DNA of 64,000 nucleotides, taken from positions 62,001 to 126,000 of the forward strand of contig CACWID010000004.1 of assembly GCA_902760865.1 (NCBI GenBank), read 5' to 3'. The position numbers and the translations under genes were made by a program. The notes under the pieces are model-generated. The model did no database searches. It had not been told where the DNA came from and saw only the letters and a program-made list of their open reading frames with translations. Numbering within the stretch: position 1 is the stretch's first letter; every line of letters starts with the position of its first letter. Positions 25,338 through 34,496 of this stretch are shown one piece after another. Source of the DNA: an uncultured Bacteroidales bacterium (GTDB taxonomy: Bacteria; Bacteroidota; Bacteroidia; Bacteroidales; Muribaculaceae).

Positions 25338-25368
25338 AATCTTTTTCTCCCTATTTTGAAATCGGCTG

Positions 25369-25376
25369 CAAAATTA
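25369..25376 (-). promoter_or_regulatory. -7 element TAATTTTG for the TPR gene
   Basis: Exact TAnnTTTG on the minus strand, 32 bases before the start codon at 25337; the -33 box is not clear. Confidence 0.5.
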
Positions 25377-25550
25377 CATCTTTTTTTTCAATAATGCTGT
25401 TTACCTTTTCCTTCATTTCGACATTAACAGACAGATACCGTGCTGAGCCGCGGTTCTGCTGCCCACAAGCAGTAATGACGACGAGTATAAGCCCGATGCT
25501 TATATATATAAAAGTGTTTTATGTTTAATTATTAATTTAATTGTTTTATT

Positions 25551-25772
25551 ATGAAGAAGTTAGTTTATATTTTCATGGCTATTTTCGCCATCGGCTTTGC
25601 CTCATGTGACAAGACCGCAAGCAACAACCAGGACAAGACGCAAGAGACGACCGTCGTAGTCACCGACTCGACCCAGGCCGCTCCCGCCAGCGAAGATCAA
25701 GGCGCAGTCACCAGCGAGACAGAAGCTCCGGCCGAGAACGCCGAAGCCCCGGCGCCCGAGGAGAAGAAGTAG
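25551..25772 (+). CDS. Small acidic lipoprotein
   Basis: 73 residues. Signal peptide MKKLVYIFMAIFAIGFASC with lipobox and Cys19, then a low-complexity stretch rich in Thr, Ala, Glu and Pro (KTQETTVVVTDSTQAAPASE) ending EEKK. No fold is recognisable. It is predicted to be a lipid-anchored unstructured peptide at the cell surface or periplasm. The leader is AT-rich and a very strong terminator lies downstream at 25919, supporting a real single-gene transcript. Confidence 0.75.
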   Translation: MKKLVYIFMAIFAIGFASCDKTASNNQDKTQETTVVVTDSTQAAPASEDQGAVTSETEAPAENAEAPAPEEKK

Positions 25773-25918
25773 CGTGACAACGCGATTGATCAAGTAATCC
25801 ATAACACACGCCAGCCAGTGCATGGCCGCGCGAACGAGGATGCCACATCCGCCGTCGCCCCCGTACACCGGCTTTTTTCTATCTGGTGAGCACCAAATAT
25901 AATTCAACAGTAGCGTCA

Positions 25919-25960
25919 ACGCCCCCGAAAGTGTCGATGTGACTTTCGGGGGCGTTTTTT
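25919..25960 (+). terminator. Strong terminator downstream of the small lipoprotein gene
   Basis: A 14-bp stem ACGCCCCCGAAAGT (25919-25932) and ACTTTCGGGGGCGT (25942-25955), then a T-run to 25960. Confidence 0.85.
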
Positions 25961-25988
25961 AGGGTTACGACTTTGGGAGTCGGTCGGA

Positions 25989-28900
25989 TTACTGGAAGGC
26001 GTTCTCGCTGAGGCCCTTGCCGCCGATGGCGAGGTCCTTCATGTATTCGGGAACAGGCTTGCCCAGGTACTTGTCCACATACAGCTTGGCCAGGTACTGA
26101 CCGAGCATGAAGCCGTGGCCACGCAGACCGGTCAACAGACCGACCTCGGGATCGATGATGTAACGCGGCTCGATGTAGTAGCCGGCCCAGACGGCGTGGA
26201 AGCCGACGGATGCCAGGTTGGGAATCCACTGGGCGAACATCTCGCTGACGATCTTGAGGAAGGCCTGACTGTTGTACTTCAGGTTCTGGCGTGCCTCATA
26301 GGCGTCGCAGTCGGGTGAAGCGCAGCCGATGATCTGACCGGTGTGCAGGAACTGCTGACCGTAAACGGCGTTGAAGCCCTTGTAGTGACGACGGTCGATG
26401 ATCATGTCGAGCGAGTCGCCGTTAACGCCCATGTTGGGCAGTCGGCGGGTGATGAATGCCTGGTGCTTCACGGGATAGAGCTGAGTGTCGATACCGAGCA
26501 TGTCGGCAAACTTCTCGGAGCCCCAACCCATGGCATTGACAAAGTGGTCGCAGGTGTATTCCACGTAGTGCTTGTCGTGACGACGCACGAGCACGCGGTA
26601 CTTGTCACCGACACGCTGTACGCTCAGAACCTCGCAGTCCTCGAGAACCTCGCCGCCATGCTGCTTGCCCACGTTGCGCACATAGTCGATGGTGCGGCCC
26701 GGGGTAGCCTGCCAGCAGTTCTCCGAAATCAGCGCGTGGCTATAGATGTTGTCGTTGGGATTCCAGTAAGGCGAGATGACCTTAGTGAAGTCCTTGCGGT
26801 CAATCATGTAGGCCTCGCTCCAGGCGCGAGAAGCGTCAAGAGAGCGGTAGGTGGCGTCGTCGTGCACGAGGTTGACATAGCGGGTCATCTTCAGGTCGAT
26901 GTTGCAGTGCTGCTGGTCGTCGCGGAAGATTTCCAGGTTGTGCATAGCGATGTCGCTGATGTCGGGGTTGGAGAACGCGGGACGTCCGCCGCCGATGCAG
27001 CGCCACGTCGAGCCGCGGTCATAGTTCACAAGGATGACGCGCTTGCCGGCCTCAGCAAAGTAGCGGAAGGCAGCACTACCGGCCATACCGCCGCCAGCGA
27101 CGATGATCTCGGTCTCGGCCTTCTCGATGACGGAGCCGTGCTCAAAGACGAAGGTCTCCTTGGTCTCACCACTATATACATCACCCAGGGTAACCTGGTT
27201 GGCCAGCGGGGCACGCGGGGTGCTGTCGCCGGTCACCTCGATGCCGTGGGCACGCAGGATCTGCTTGGCGCGCGACACGCAGCGCTTGCCGCGGCAGGGC
27301 CCCATACCCATGCGGGTGGTGTGCTTGAGCTCGTCCACTGAGATATACTTGCGGTCGCCGATGACAGCGAGCAGGGTCTTCACGTCCACATCCTCGCAGT
27401 GGCAAACAAACGACTTGCCCTCCTCGGAGTCGGTGAGGGGACGCAGGTTCAGAGGCTCGGGATAGCGCTCCTTGAGGATGAAGCCCTTCACCTGGTTGAG
27501 GTCCTCGACCTGGGTGGCCTGTACGCGGGCGACATTGGTCTTGTTGTCCTTCTTGAGCACCTTCTCGATCGTGCCCTCGCCCACCTTGGCGCCGTTGTCA
27601 TCAACGAGGAATACCTCCTTGCCCTCTTCTACCTCATACTCTACCGGCAGGAAGACGATGTTCTTGCGCTTGTCGTAGCCGAAGATGGCCAGACCGGGAC
27701 AGTGGTTCACACACTGCATACAGCCGATACACTTGTCGTAGTCGACCATCGGAACCGACGACGTGGTCGGCTTGGTGATGGCTCCCTGCGGACAAGCAAA
27801 AGTACAGGGGTTGCAGGCGAAGCCATAGAGGCAGTTGATCTGCACATAAGGCTTAGCGGCCATGCGCTCCTCATCGGGAACGCGCGGTGCGTCGAGCAGA
27901 CGCACGGGGCGCTGCTGCGAGTCGATATACTGGCGGGAAACTTCCAGGTAATCCTCATAGGGGAAACGGAGGCCCAGCTCCTGAGCCACCTCATAGGCCA
28001 CCTGCCTGCCACGGAGCACGGCACTGGTGCCCTCGCCGATACGGACGGCATCGCCAGCGCCATAGACGTTGCGACCGAATACCGAGCGGCCCTTCACGAG
28101 CAGCTGGTTGTCGGGAATCAGGCCCGTGCAGATGTTGATAATGTCGATGTCGTCGATCACCTGTTCGGTGCCGGGAATAGGCTGGAAATTCTTGCACTCG
28201 GCAATCACGGCTCCCGTTACGCCGGTGTAGTCCTCATTGGGGATGGCGCGCAGCAGCACGTGCGAGGTCATGATGGGGATACCCAGACGACGCACGCGGT
28301 TGGCCTGGACGGGGAAACCGCCCTCGTGGTCCATACCCTCGATGATGGCCTTGATGGTAGCACCGGCCTGCATGGCCTGGTAGCTGGTGAGGTAGCCGAT
28401 GTTGCCGGCACCCACGGTGAGGACACGCTTGCCCAGCAGGGTGTGCTCCTGGTTCATCATCTTCTGGAATACAGCAGCGGTGTAAACGCCCGGCACGTCA
28501 TCGTTCTCGAACACGGGCATGAAGGGCACGGCACCGGTGGCCACCACGAGGTGGTCGGCGTCGATATAGCTCACCTCCTGGGTGACGATATTCTTCAGGG
28601 CGATGCGGCGACCTTCGAGCAGGTCCCACACGGTGTTGTTGAGCAATATGCCATCATGGTTGTCGCCGGCGAGCGTCTTGGCGATGTCAAAGCCACGCAT
28701 GCCGCCGAACTTCTGCTCCTTCTCGAAGAAGAAGAACTGGTGGGTCTGCATGTTGAACTGTCCGCCCTCGGTAGCATTGTTGTCCACCACGATGTTGGGG
28801 ATGCCCAACGCGGTGAGCTGCTCGCGGCATGCCAGTCCGGCAGGGCCGCCACCGATGATGGCTACCGTGGTCTTGTAGATCTTGGTTTCGCTGGCATCAC

Positions 28901-29210
28901 GAGCCTTGCCCTCGGGCATGTAGTCCTTGGGGATCTCGCGCACTTCTTTCACGCCGTCGATGCTGGTGATGCAGATGCGGCGCACCTGACCGTCGACGAG
29001 CATCTCGCAGGCACCGCACTTGCCGATGCCGCACTCCAGGCTACGGTTGCGTCCGGTGGTGCTGTGGCTGTGTACGATGAGACCTGCCTGATGAAGGGCG
29101 GCAGCTATGGTCTTGCCTTTCTGTCCGCGTACGGTTCTCCCTTCAAACAGGAACTCCACGTATTCTTCTTTTGGAAGGTCAATAATAGGATGATTTTCAA
29201 TTTTATACAT
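25989..29210 (-). CDS. Multidomain FAD/Fe-S amine or amino-acid oxidoreductase fusion
   Basis: 1073 residues combining what are usually three or four subunits. Residues 15-100 are a [2Fe-2S] domain (Cys60, 65, 68, 80 in ECGIGKCGACEM); about 113-450 an FAD/NAD disulfide-oxidoreductase-type domain with IIGGGPAGLACREQL; about 465-520 a ferredoxin region with CNPCTFACP and CIGCMQCVNHCPG; about 625-685 a BFD-like [2Fe-2S] domain (FVCHCEDVDVKTLL, GPCRGKRC); about 720-1073 a D-amino-acid-oxidase/GlcD-type FAD domain (EIIVAGGGMAGSAAF). This is the set found in HcnABC, opine oxidases and hydroxyproline/proline dehydrogenases. It likely oxidises a secondary amine or imino acid, passing electrons to Fe-S clusters. 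The substrate is not deducible; no transporter or pathway gene is adjacent. Confidence 0.87.
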   Translation of the reverse strand: MYKIENHPIIDLPKEEYVEFLFEGRTVRGQKGKTIAAALHQAGLIVHSHSTTGRNRSLECGIGKCGACEMLVDGQVRRICITSIDGVKEVREIPKDYMPEGKARDASETKIYKTTVAIIGGGPAGLACREQLTALGIPNIVVDNNATEGGQFNMQTHQFFFFEKEQKFGGMRGFDIAKTLAGDNHDGILLNNTVWDLLEGRRIALKNIVTQEVSYIDADHLVVATGAVPFMPVFENDDVPGVYTAAVFQKMMNQEHTLLGKRVLTVGAGNIGYLTSYQAMQAGATIKAIIEGMDHEGGFPVQANRVRRLGIPIMTSHVLLRAIPNEDYTGVTGAVIAECKNFQPIPGTEQVIDDIDIINICTGLIPDNQLLVKGRSVFGRNVYGAGDAVRIGEGTSAVLRGRQVAYEVAQELGLRFPYEDYLEVSRQYIDSQQRPVRLLDAPRVPDEERMAAKPYVQINCLYGFACNPCTFACPQGAITKPTTSSVPMVDYDKCIGCMQCVNHCPGLAIFGYDKRKNIVFLPVEYEVEEGKEVFLVDDNGAKVGEGTIEKVLKKDNKTNVARVQATQVEDLNQVKGFILKERYPEPLNLRPLTDSEEGKSFVCHCEDVDVKTLLAVIGDRKYISVDELKHTTRMGMGPCRGKRCVSRAKQILRAHGIEVTGDSTPRAPLANQVTLGDVYSGETKETFVFEHGSVIEKAETEIIVAGGGMAGSAAFRYFAEAGKRVILVNYDRGSTWRCIGGGRPAFSNPDISDIAMHNLEIFRDDQQHCNIDLKMTRYVNLVHDDATYRSLDASRAWSEAYMIDRKDFTKVISPYWNPNDNIYSHALISENCWQATPGRTIDYVRNVGKQHGGEVLEDCEVLSVQRVGDKYRVLVRRHDKHYVEYTCDHFVNAMGWGSEKFADMLGIDTQLYPVKHQAFITRRLPNMGVNGDSLDMIIDRRHYKGFNAVYGQQFLHTGQIIGCASPDCDAYEARQNLKYNSQAFLKIVSEMFAQWIPNLASVGFHAVWAGYYIEPRYIIDPEVGLLTGLRGHGFMLGQYLAKLYVDKYLGKPVPEYMKDLAIGGKGLSENAFQ

Positions 29211-29554
29211 GATGACTGATTTAATGGTGATAGTTTCTAATTCAGTTATTTAGCCCCCGAGGACGGGAGATAGTTGTTCTAGTGATTACATAAAAATCGC
29301 AGCACACCAATTAATATAAACATCCAGGACCTCAAAGAAGAAGCCCCAAGATCAAGTTCTGCCAGAGATTTCACCTAATTCAGTGCTGCAAACAGAACCA
29401 AACAAAAGCTCTAACAACACGGCAAATTTACATATATTTCCTGATTTACACACTTGTGAATAAAAAAAAGGTGAAAAAAAATACCTGAATGCTCTCCAAG
29501 GGCCTGACGGAGACGCCCCATGAACAAGCCGTCACTACTGGAATCGGGTGGATG
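29211..29554. other. Intergenic stretch upstream of the oxidoreductase gene
   Basis: About 340 bases with no gene. It must hold the oxidoreductase promoter, but I see no clear TAnnTTTG box in the expected orientation. Confidence 0.4.
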
Positions 29555-29816
29555 GAGAGGGATTTTCTTGAAAAAAAATCGGGGGGGGAATGTTAAAATA
29601 TTGTTAATTATTTGATAATCTGCTGGATGGCAGATGATTGCGGGTTTTCTGGTGGTGCGCGTTGGCAACGCGCAATACGGGACGGCCGGGCGCTGGGGCG
29701 GGTTCTCGTGGTGGTGCGCGTTGGCAACGCGCAATACGGGACGGCACGGGCGCCGGGGCGTTTTTCTTGTGGTAAAGATATGGGATTGGGGAGGGGGTGT
29801 CAAGGGTAAAAAGATT
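29555..29816 (+). repeat. Long dispersed intergenic repeat, copy 2
   Basis: Inverted homologue of 3339-3562, with the same order of blocks. Here the unit that contains TGCGCGTTGGCAACGCGCA and CAATACGGGACGG is duplicated in tandem (about 29643-29699 and 29700-29760, period about 58). No coding sequence is seen. Confidence 0.8.
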
Positions 29817-29868
29817 TGATTTTAGGGGGGCGGGACGGGGATGACGGAGGGAGTGGGCATTTATCATG

Positions 29869-29967
29869 TGGGATCAACGCCCCCCGGCGCCCTTCGATCT
29901 ATCAACGCCCTCGGCAACCTCTGATCTATCAACGCCCCCCTACCCCCTCTAATCTTAGAGGGGGAGT
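29869..29967. repeat. GC-rich ATCAACGCCC repeats and G-run hairpin
   Basis: Three spaced copies of ATCAACGCCC, the last two preceded by GATCT, then CCCCCTCTAATCTTAGAGGG forming a hairpin. Related pieces lie at 56093-56127 and 56178-56211. Confidence 0.65.
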
Positions 29968-29999
29968 TGAGGATGCGCTCATTTACAATGGATTGGGAT

Positions 30000-31352
30000 T
30001 TATTGGCCTGTGGCTTGGCGGTATTCGAGCAGTTTGTTTTGGTAATCGGCGAAGGCGTCGGTGCGCTTGTCGCAAGATTGCTGATAGAGCAACTGCGCTT
30101 CAAGAAGGTCGCTCATCTTGGACATGCCGGCATTGTAGTAATCGCGGTTCAGGCGCAGGTTTTCCTCGGCCTGTTCGATGCTTCGCTGGGCCAGCAGCAG
30201 TTGTTGATAGGATTCCTCCACACTGTTCCACGCGCTCTGCATCCTGATTTTCAACAACTCGGCATTGTCGGCGAGTTGCTCCTGTGCCTTCTGCTGCTCG
30301 AGTTTCTTGCGCTTGATGGCGTGAGAGCCCCCCCACCAGTCAGAGATGGGCACGCTGACGGTGGCAAACACCATTGCAAAGGAGTGATTCTTTTCCAACA
30401 GGTTATGATAATTAAGACCAGCCCCCACGGCAAGGGACGGGAGATTCTGACCGATCGCGATTTTCTTCTGGAGGGCGGCAGCCTCAACCTGTTTTCCCAG
30501 CAACCGGTATTCGGCAGTCCCCAACAAGGCCTGTTGATGGTCTTGCTTTGAACTCATGGGAGGGACGGCATCTGCCTGATATGAGATGACGAACGACGTG
30601 TCGCTAAGGCCGCAGTACTGGGAGATCAACATGCGCATCAGTGACAGGCCGTTGCGAATCTTGAGTTTCTGGCTCGCGATGTCATTCTGCCGCAGTTGCA
30701 CTTGCAGCAGGTCGTTGCGCATAGCGACACCCGCCCGGACGGCGACATCCACATCTTTATAAATGTCGTTGAGCAGCGCCTCGGCCGCCTCGACAGTATT
30801 CATCTTCTCCTGCAGGGAGGCGAGTTGCCAAAAATACTGCTCGGCTGTCTTCTCCACCTCGTTTTCCGAGAGCTGCATCTGCAGCCGGCTGACATCCTCG
30901 CCCACCCTGGCCAGCTTGTTGCCATTGATAATCTGACCGCCGGCAAAAACGGGCTGCACGGCCTGCACGCCAGCGATGGTTCCATTTTTCATCATCGAGA
31001 TGTTGACAGGTTCAGCGAGGGCAGCAAGGGCGTCGGGCGGCAAAAACTGAGTCAGAGGCGCCAGTGAAGTGCCCAACTCGGGAGGCATCATCTCGGAGAG
31101 GTTGAAGGAGGTCTGGGCCATGCCTTTATTGGCATTGAACCACAATCCCGTACCGCTGACGTTGGGGAAATACTTGGTAAAAGCCTCCTTTCGCTGCTGG
31201 CTGGCAGCCTGCATGTCGTATTGTGCAGAACGGATGGCGAAGTTGTTGTGCAGGGCAGAATCCTTCAGCTGTTCCAGCGTGTAGGTTTGGGCCGAAGCAA
31301 AGCCACAGCACAGGGAACAAAGCACAAGCGCAAATATCTTTTTCATCATCAT
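30000..31352 (-). CDS. TolC-family outer membrane efflux protein
   Basis: 450 residues with a signal peptide (MMMKKIFALVLCSLCCGFASAQ). It has the two long coiled-coil repeats of TolC/OprM proteins, with YTLEQLKDSALHNNFAIRSA at the start of the mature chain, VSVPISDWWGGSHAIKRKKLE and the ending YQNKLLEYRQATGQ. It forms the outer-membrane channel of the tripartite pump encoded by the two upstream genes. It is the last gene of the operon adaptor-RND pump-TolC, with a 26-base gap to the pump gene. The drug or metabolite exported is unknown. Confidence 0.93.
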   Translation of the reverse strand: MMMKKIFALVLCSLCCGFASAQTYTLEQLKDSALHNNFAIRSAQYDMQAASQQRKEAFTKYFPNVSGTGLWFNANKGMAQTSFNLSEMMPPELGTSLAPLTQFLPPDALAALAEPVNISMMKNGTIAGVQAVQPVFAGGQIINGNKLARVGEDVSRLQMQLSENEVEKTAEQYFWQLASLQEKMNTVEAAEALLNDIYKDVDVAVRAGVAMRNDLLQVQLRQNDIASQKLKIRNGLSLMRMLISQYCGLSDTSFVISYQADAVPPMSSKQDHQQALLGTAEYRLLGKQVEAAALQKKIAIGQNLPSLAVGAGLNYHNLLEKNHSFAMVFATVSVPISDWWGGSHAIKRKKLEQQKAQEQLADNAELLKIRMQSAWNSVEESYQQLLLAQRSIEQAEENLRLNRDYYNAGMSKMSDLLEAQLLYQQSCDKRTDAFADYQNKLLEYRQATGQ

Positions 31353-31378
31353 ATTCGAGTATGTAATAGCATGTTAAA

Positions 31379-34300
31379 TCACTTCAGGCTTACTTTCCAA
31401 TAAATCACGGGCAGCATAGTCACCACCATGATGAGCGAACCGATACCGCCGGCAAAGATGGTGACCCCCACAGGCATCCAGAACGAACTCTGCGCGATAA
31501 TCATCGGCACCACACCGACGGCAGTGGTGGCCGTCGTGAGGAAGATGGGCACCATGCGCCGCATGCCGGCATCATAGGCGGCCATCTTCACGGCGTTGTT
31601 ATAGCCCTCGCGGTCAACGGTCCAATCCCCATGCTCTGCCACATATTTCTTAATCAGGTCGATGGCATGCTCGAAAATCAGGATCTCGTTGCGCATAATC
31701 ATACCCATCAACGTGATCAGTCCAAAGATGGAAGTGAGTCCCAAGGAACGGTTCATCAGTCCCAACCCAATCAGCGCACCCGGAATCATGAGCGCCAGGG
31801 CTACCATGCAGACCGTCGTGATGCCATACTTCTTGAAGTTGAACAGCAGGAAGAAGAACACGATGATCAAGGCGATGACGATGCCGCCGAAGATCTGTGG
31901 CAAGGCCTCGTCGCCATACTCAATCTCGCCGCCCACCTCGGAGCGCACGCCCTGAGGAATCTCAATCTCATGCTGCATGATGCGGGCTATCTCCTTCTCG
32001 ACGGGAGCCGTATAAGCACCCTGCACGAAATGCCCTGTCACCGTGATGCAGCGCTCGCCGCCACGGTGGATGATGCGGCTCTCGCTCCACATGGGTGACA
32101 CTTTAGCAATCTGTCGCAGGGGGACGGTGCTGTTGGTATTGTTGAGTCCCGACGACACAATCGACATCGGAGAAGCGATACCCAGGTTGGCAACGTCCGA
32201 GAAGGTGATGTCTGCATCATCTTTCACGACAATGGGCAACTCATAATTGCCTTCCCACACCTGACCCACTCGCAGGTCGCTCGAGGTAGCACTCAGTGCC
32301 AGCTGAGCCGTGGAGCGCGTCACACCCAACTGCGCCGAGGTGACAGGATCTAGTTCAACGTTGATGATGGGTTGAGGCTGAAAATGATCGGTATGCACCC
32401 ATTCCACCTCCGGCATCTGGCGCATGCGCTCCATCAGCCGCTCGGCCACGACATGGAGGGAATCCAGATTGTCGCCATAGAAACGATATTCCAGCTCGGT
32501 GACTTCCAGATAGTCCAGCCGCTTGAACTTCACGTAGGCATTAGGGAAAGCCTCGCCCAACTGAGGCTGATACTTAGCCAAAAGGTCGAGCGTAGCCTTG
32601 TCAGATTGTGTATTCACAATCAATTGAGCATAGTTTTTCCCTGCCATCTGCGGTGCATAGGCATCCATGAAACGCGGCGAGGAACAGCCGATGAAACTGG
32701 TGATGCCCGTGACGCGGTCGTCCCCGGCCAGGACATGGCGGACAGAATCGGCCAGCACGGTGGTCTCGGCCAGGCTCTTGCCGTCGGGCAGGAAGATTTC
32801 CACCGCAAACTGGTCGCGGTCGGCATAGGGGAACAGGCGTATCTTCAACGTCGGGATGATGACCGTGGACAGCAGAATGACGGCGATGCCGCCAAAGATG
32901 GTCACCCACGGCCTGCGGAAGGTGAACTCGAGCACCCGATCATAGGTCTTCTGCACCCATTTGGTGATGGCATTCCCGTCGGTTTTCACGTTCTCAGGTT
33001 TGATCAACCCGACTTCCAGGAAAGGAATCACCGTCACAGCCAGGAAAAGCGATACCATCAGGTTGATGGTGACTGTAATGGGGAAATCCTTCAGGCAATC
33101 GTGGAAGATGCCCTTCATGGTGATCAGGAAAGGATAGAAGATGGCACAGATGCAAATGGTGGCCAGCATCATGGGCATGAAATACTGCCGGGCAGACTCT
33201 ATCGCCGCCCGCTTAGGCTCATGCCCCTTCCCCAGATATTCCAGATAGCCGTCAATCACCACAATGGAGTTATCGACCACCATACCCAGCACCACAATCA
33301 GCGCCGCCAGCGTCACGATGTTCAGTTCGATGCCCAACATGTACATGAAAGCCACCGAGACGAAGGTGCTCAATGGGATGGTGATGGAAGCCACGATGGC
33401 TGAGCGCAGCGGGAAGAGCACCATCATCACCAGGATGATGACGAGCATCGCTATCAGCAGGTCGCGCAGGAAGTCGGTGACACTGATATTCACCACCTTG
33501 GGCTTATCGGCGATGCGTGTGACCTTCACGTCGTCAGGCAGTTCGTTAGCACGGAAATCATCGAGCACCTTGTCCACCTCACGGCCATACTGCACCACAT
33601 TGTTGCCGGGATTCATCTCCATCGACAGCAGCACACAGGGGTGGCCGTCCTGCTCGATGCGGCTCGACATCGGCTCGTATTCCCTGACCACGCGGGCCAC
33701 ATCCCTCACACGGGCCACCTTGCCCGTGAGGGGGTCTGAGACGATAATCTGATTGGCAATCTCTTCCTCGCTATTGTTCAGGGCCGCCACGTGGATAGGT
33801 ATCTGCTGGTCGTCGTCATCGATGCCGCCGCTCATCGTGGTGATGCCCTGGGCCTGCAGGCGTGAAAAGAGCGTTTGCTGGCCGATTCCATAGGCCTGAA
33901 GTCGCTGACGGTCGACATAGAGCGAGATCTGCTCCTTCTGTTCGCCAAACAATTTCACGTTGGCCACCGAAGGGATCCGGCGCAGGCGGTCGCTCAGTTC
34001 GTCACTGTATTCTTTCAACTCGCGATAGCTGCGCTGGTCGCTCTCAATCGCGATGAGCAGTGCCGAGGTGTTGCCGAAGTCATCGTTCACCACAACGGCC
34101 AAGACGCCGGAGGGCAGCTGTGACTTGAAGCCGTTCAGGCCATGCTTGATCTTGCTCCACACCTCATCCTTGTTGTTCACGTCATCGTTGAGTTTCACCA
34201 TCACGATGCACATGCCATTCTGTGAAGTCGTGGTGGTCTTCACACGATTGACCTCGCCATAGGTAAAGAGGTAGCGCTCCAGCGGACGGGCCACCTGCTG

Positions 34301-34492
34301 CTCCACCTCCTCGGTCGTCGCGCCGGGATAGACCGCCACGACCACCCCCTGACGGATAATGGCATGGGGGAACTCATCCTTGGGCATGTCATACATGCCA
34401 AAGATGCCCAGCACGAAGAAGATGCCGATGATGAGCAGCGTTATCGAGTAATGTTCCAATGGCCACTGCAGCCATTTCATCTTGCGTCCCAT
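31379..34492 (-). CDS. RND-family efflux pump permease
   Basis: 1037 residues with the AcrB/MexB-like layout of 12 transmembrane helices and two large periplasmic loops. Family blocks include VYPGATTEEVEQQVARPLE near residue 55, the helix-4 region ALIVVLGMVVDNSIVVIDGYLE with the proton-relay Asp, and SIFGLITLMGMIMRNEILIFEHAID and AYDAGMRRMVPIFLTTATT in the C-terminal half. It is proton-driven export from inner membrane or periplasm. It lies four bases after the adaptor stop codon and before tolC, so the three form one pump. It is closer to the shorter HAE-type or general RND exporters than to heavy-metal CusA. Confidence 0.94.
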   Translation of the reverse strand: MGRKMKWLQWPLEHYSITLLIIGIFFVLGIFGMYDMPKDEFPHAIIRQGVVVAVYPGATTEEVEQQVARPLERYLFTYGEVNRVKTTTTSQNGMCIVMVKLNDDVNNKDEVWSKIKHGLNGFKSQLPSGVLAVVVNDDFGNTSALLIAIESDQRSYRELKEYSDELSDRLRRIPSVANVKLFGEQKEQISLYVDRQRLQAYGIGQQTLFSRLQAQGITTMSGGIDDDDQQIPIHVAALNNSEEEIANQIIVSDPLTGKVARVRDVARVVREYEPMSSRIEQDGHPCVLLSMEMNPGNNVVQYGREVDKVLDDFRANELPDDVKVTRIADKPKVVNISVTDFLRDLLIAMLVIILVMMVLFPLRSAIVASITIPLSTFVSVAFMYMLGIELNIVTLAALIVVLGMVVDNSIVVIDGYLEYLGKGHEPKRAAIESARQYFMPMMLATICICAIFYPFLITMKGIFHDCLKDFPITVTINLMVSLFLAVTVIPFLEVGLIKPENVKTDGNAITKWVQKTYDRVLEFTFRRPWVTIFGGIAVILLSTVIIPTLKIRLFPYADRDQFAVEIFLPDGKSLAETTVLADSVRHVLAGDDRVTGITSFIGCSSPRFMDAYAPQMAGKNYAQLIVNTQSDKATLDLLAKYQPQLGEAFPNAYVKFKRLDYLEVTELEYRFYGDNLDSLHVVAERLMERMRQMPEVEWVHTDHFQPQPIINVELDPVTSAQLGVTRSTAQLALSATSSDLRVGQVWEGNYELPIVVKDDADITFSDVANLGIASPMSIVSSGLNNTNSTVPLRQIAKVSPMWSESRIIHRGGERCITVTGHFVQGAYTAPVEKEIARIMQHEIEIPQGVRSEVGGEIEYGDEALPQIFGGIVIALIIVFFFLLFNFKKYGITTVCMVALALMIPGALIGLGLMNRSLGLTSIFGLITLMGMIMRNEILIFEHAIDLIKKYVAEHGDWTVDREGYNNAVKMAAYDAGMRRMVPIFLTTATTAVGVVPMIIAQSSFWMPVGVTIFAGGIGSLIMVVTMLPVIYWKVSLK

Positions 34493-34496
34493 GCTA

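Noticed and set aside
27399-29219. Plus-strand frame of 606 codons opposite the fused oxidoreductase
   Set aside because: Shadow frame; the minus strand has Fe-S and FAD motifs throughout.
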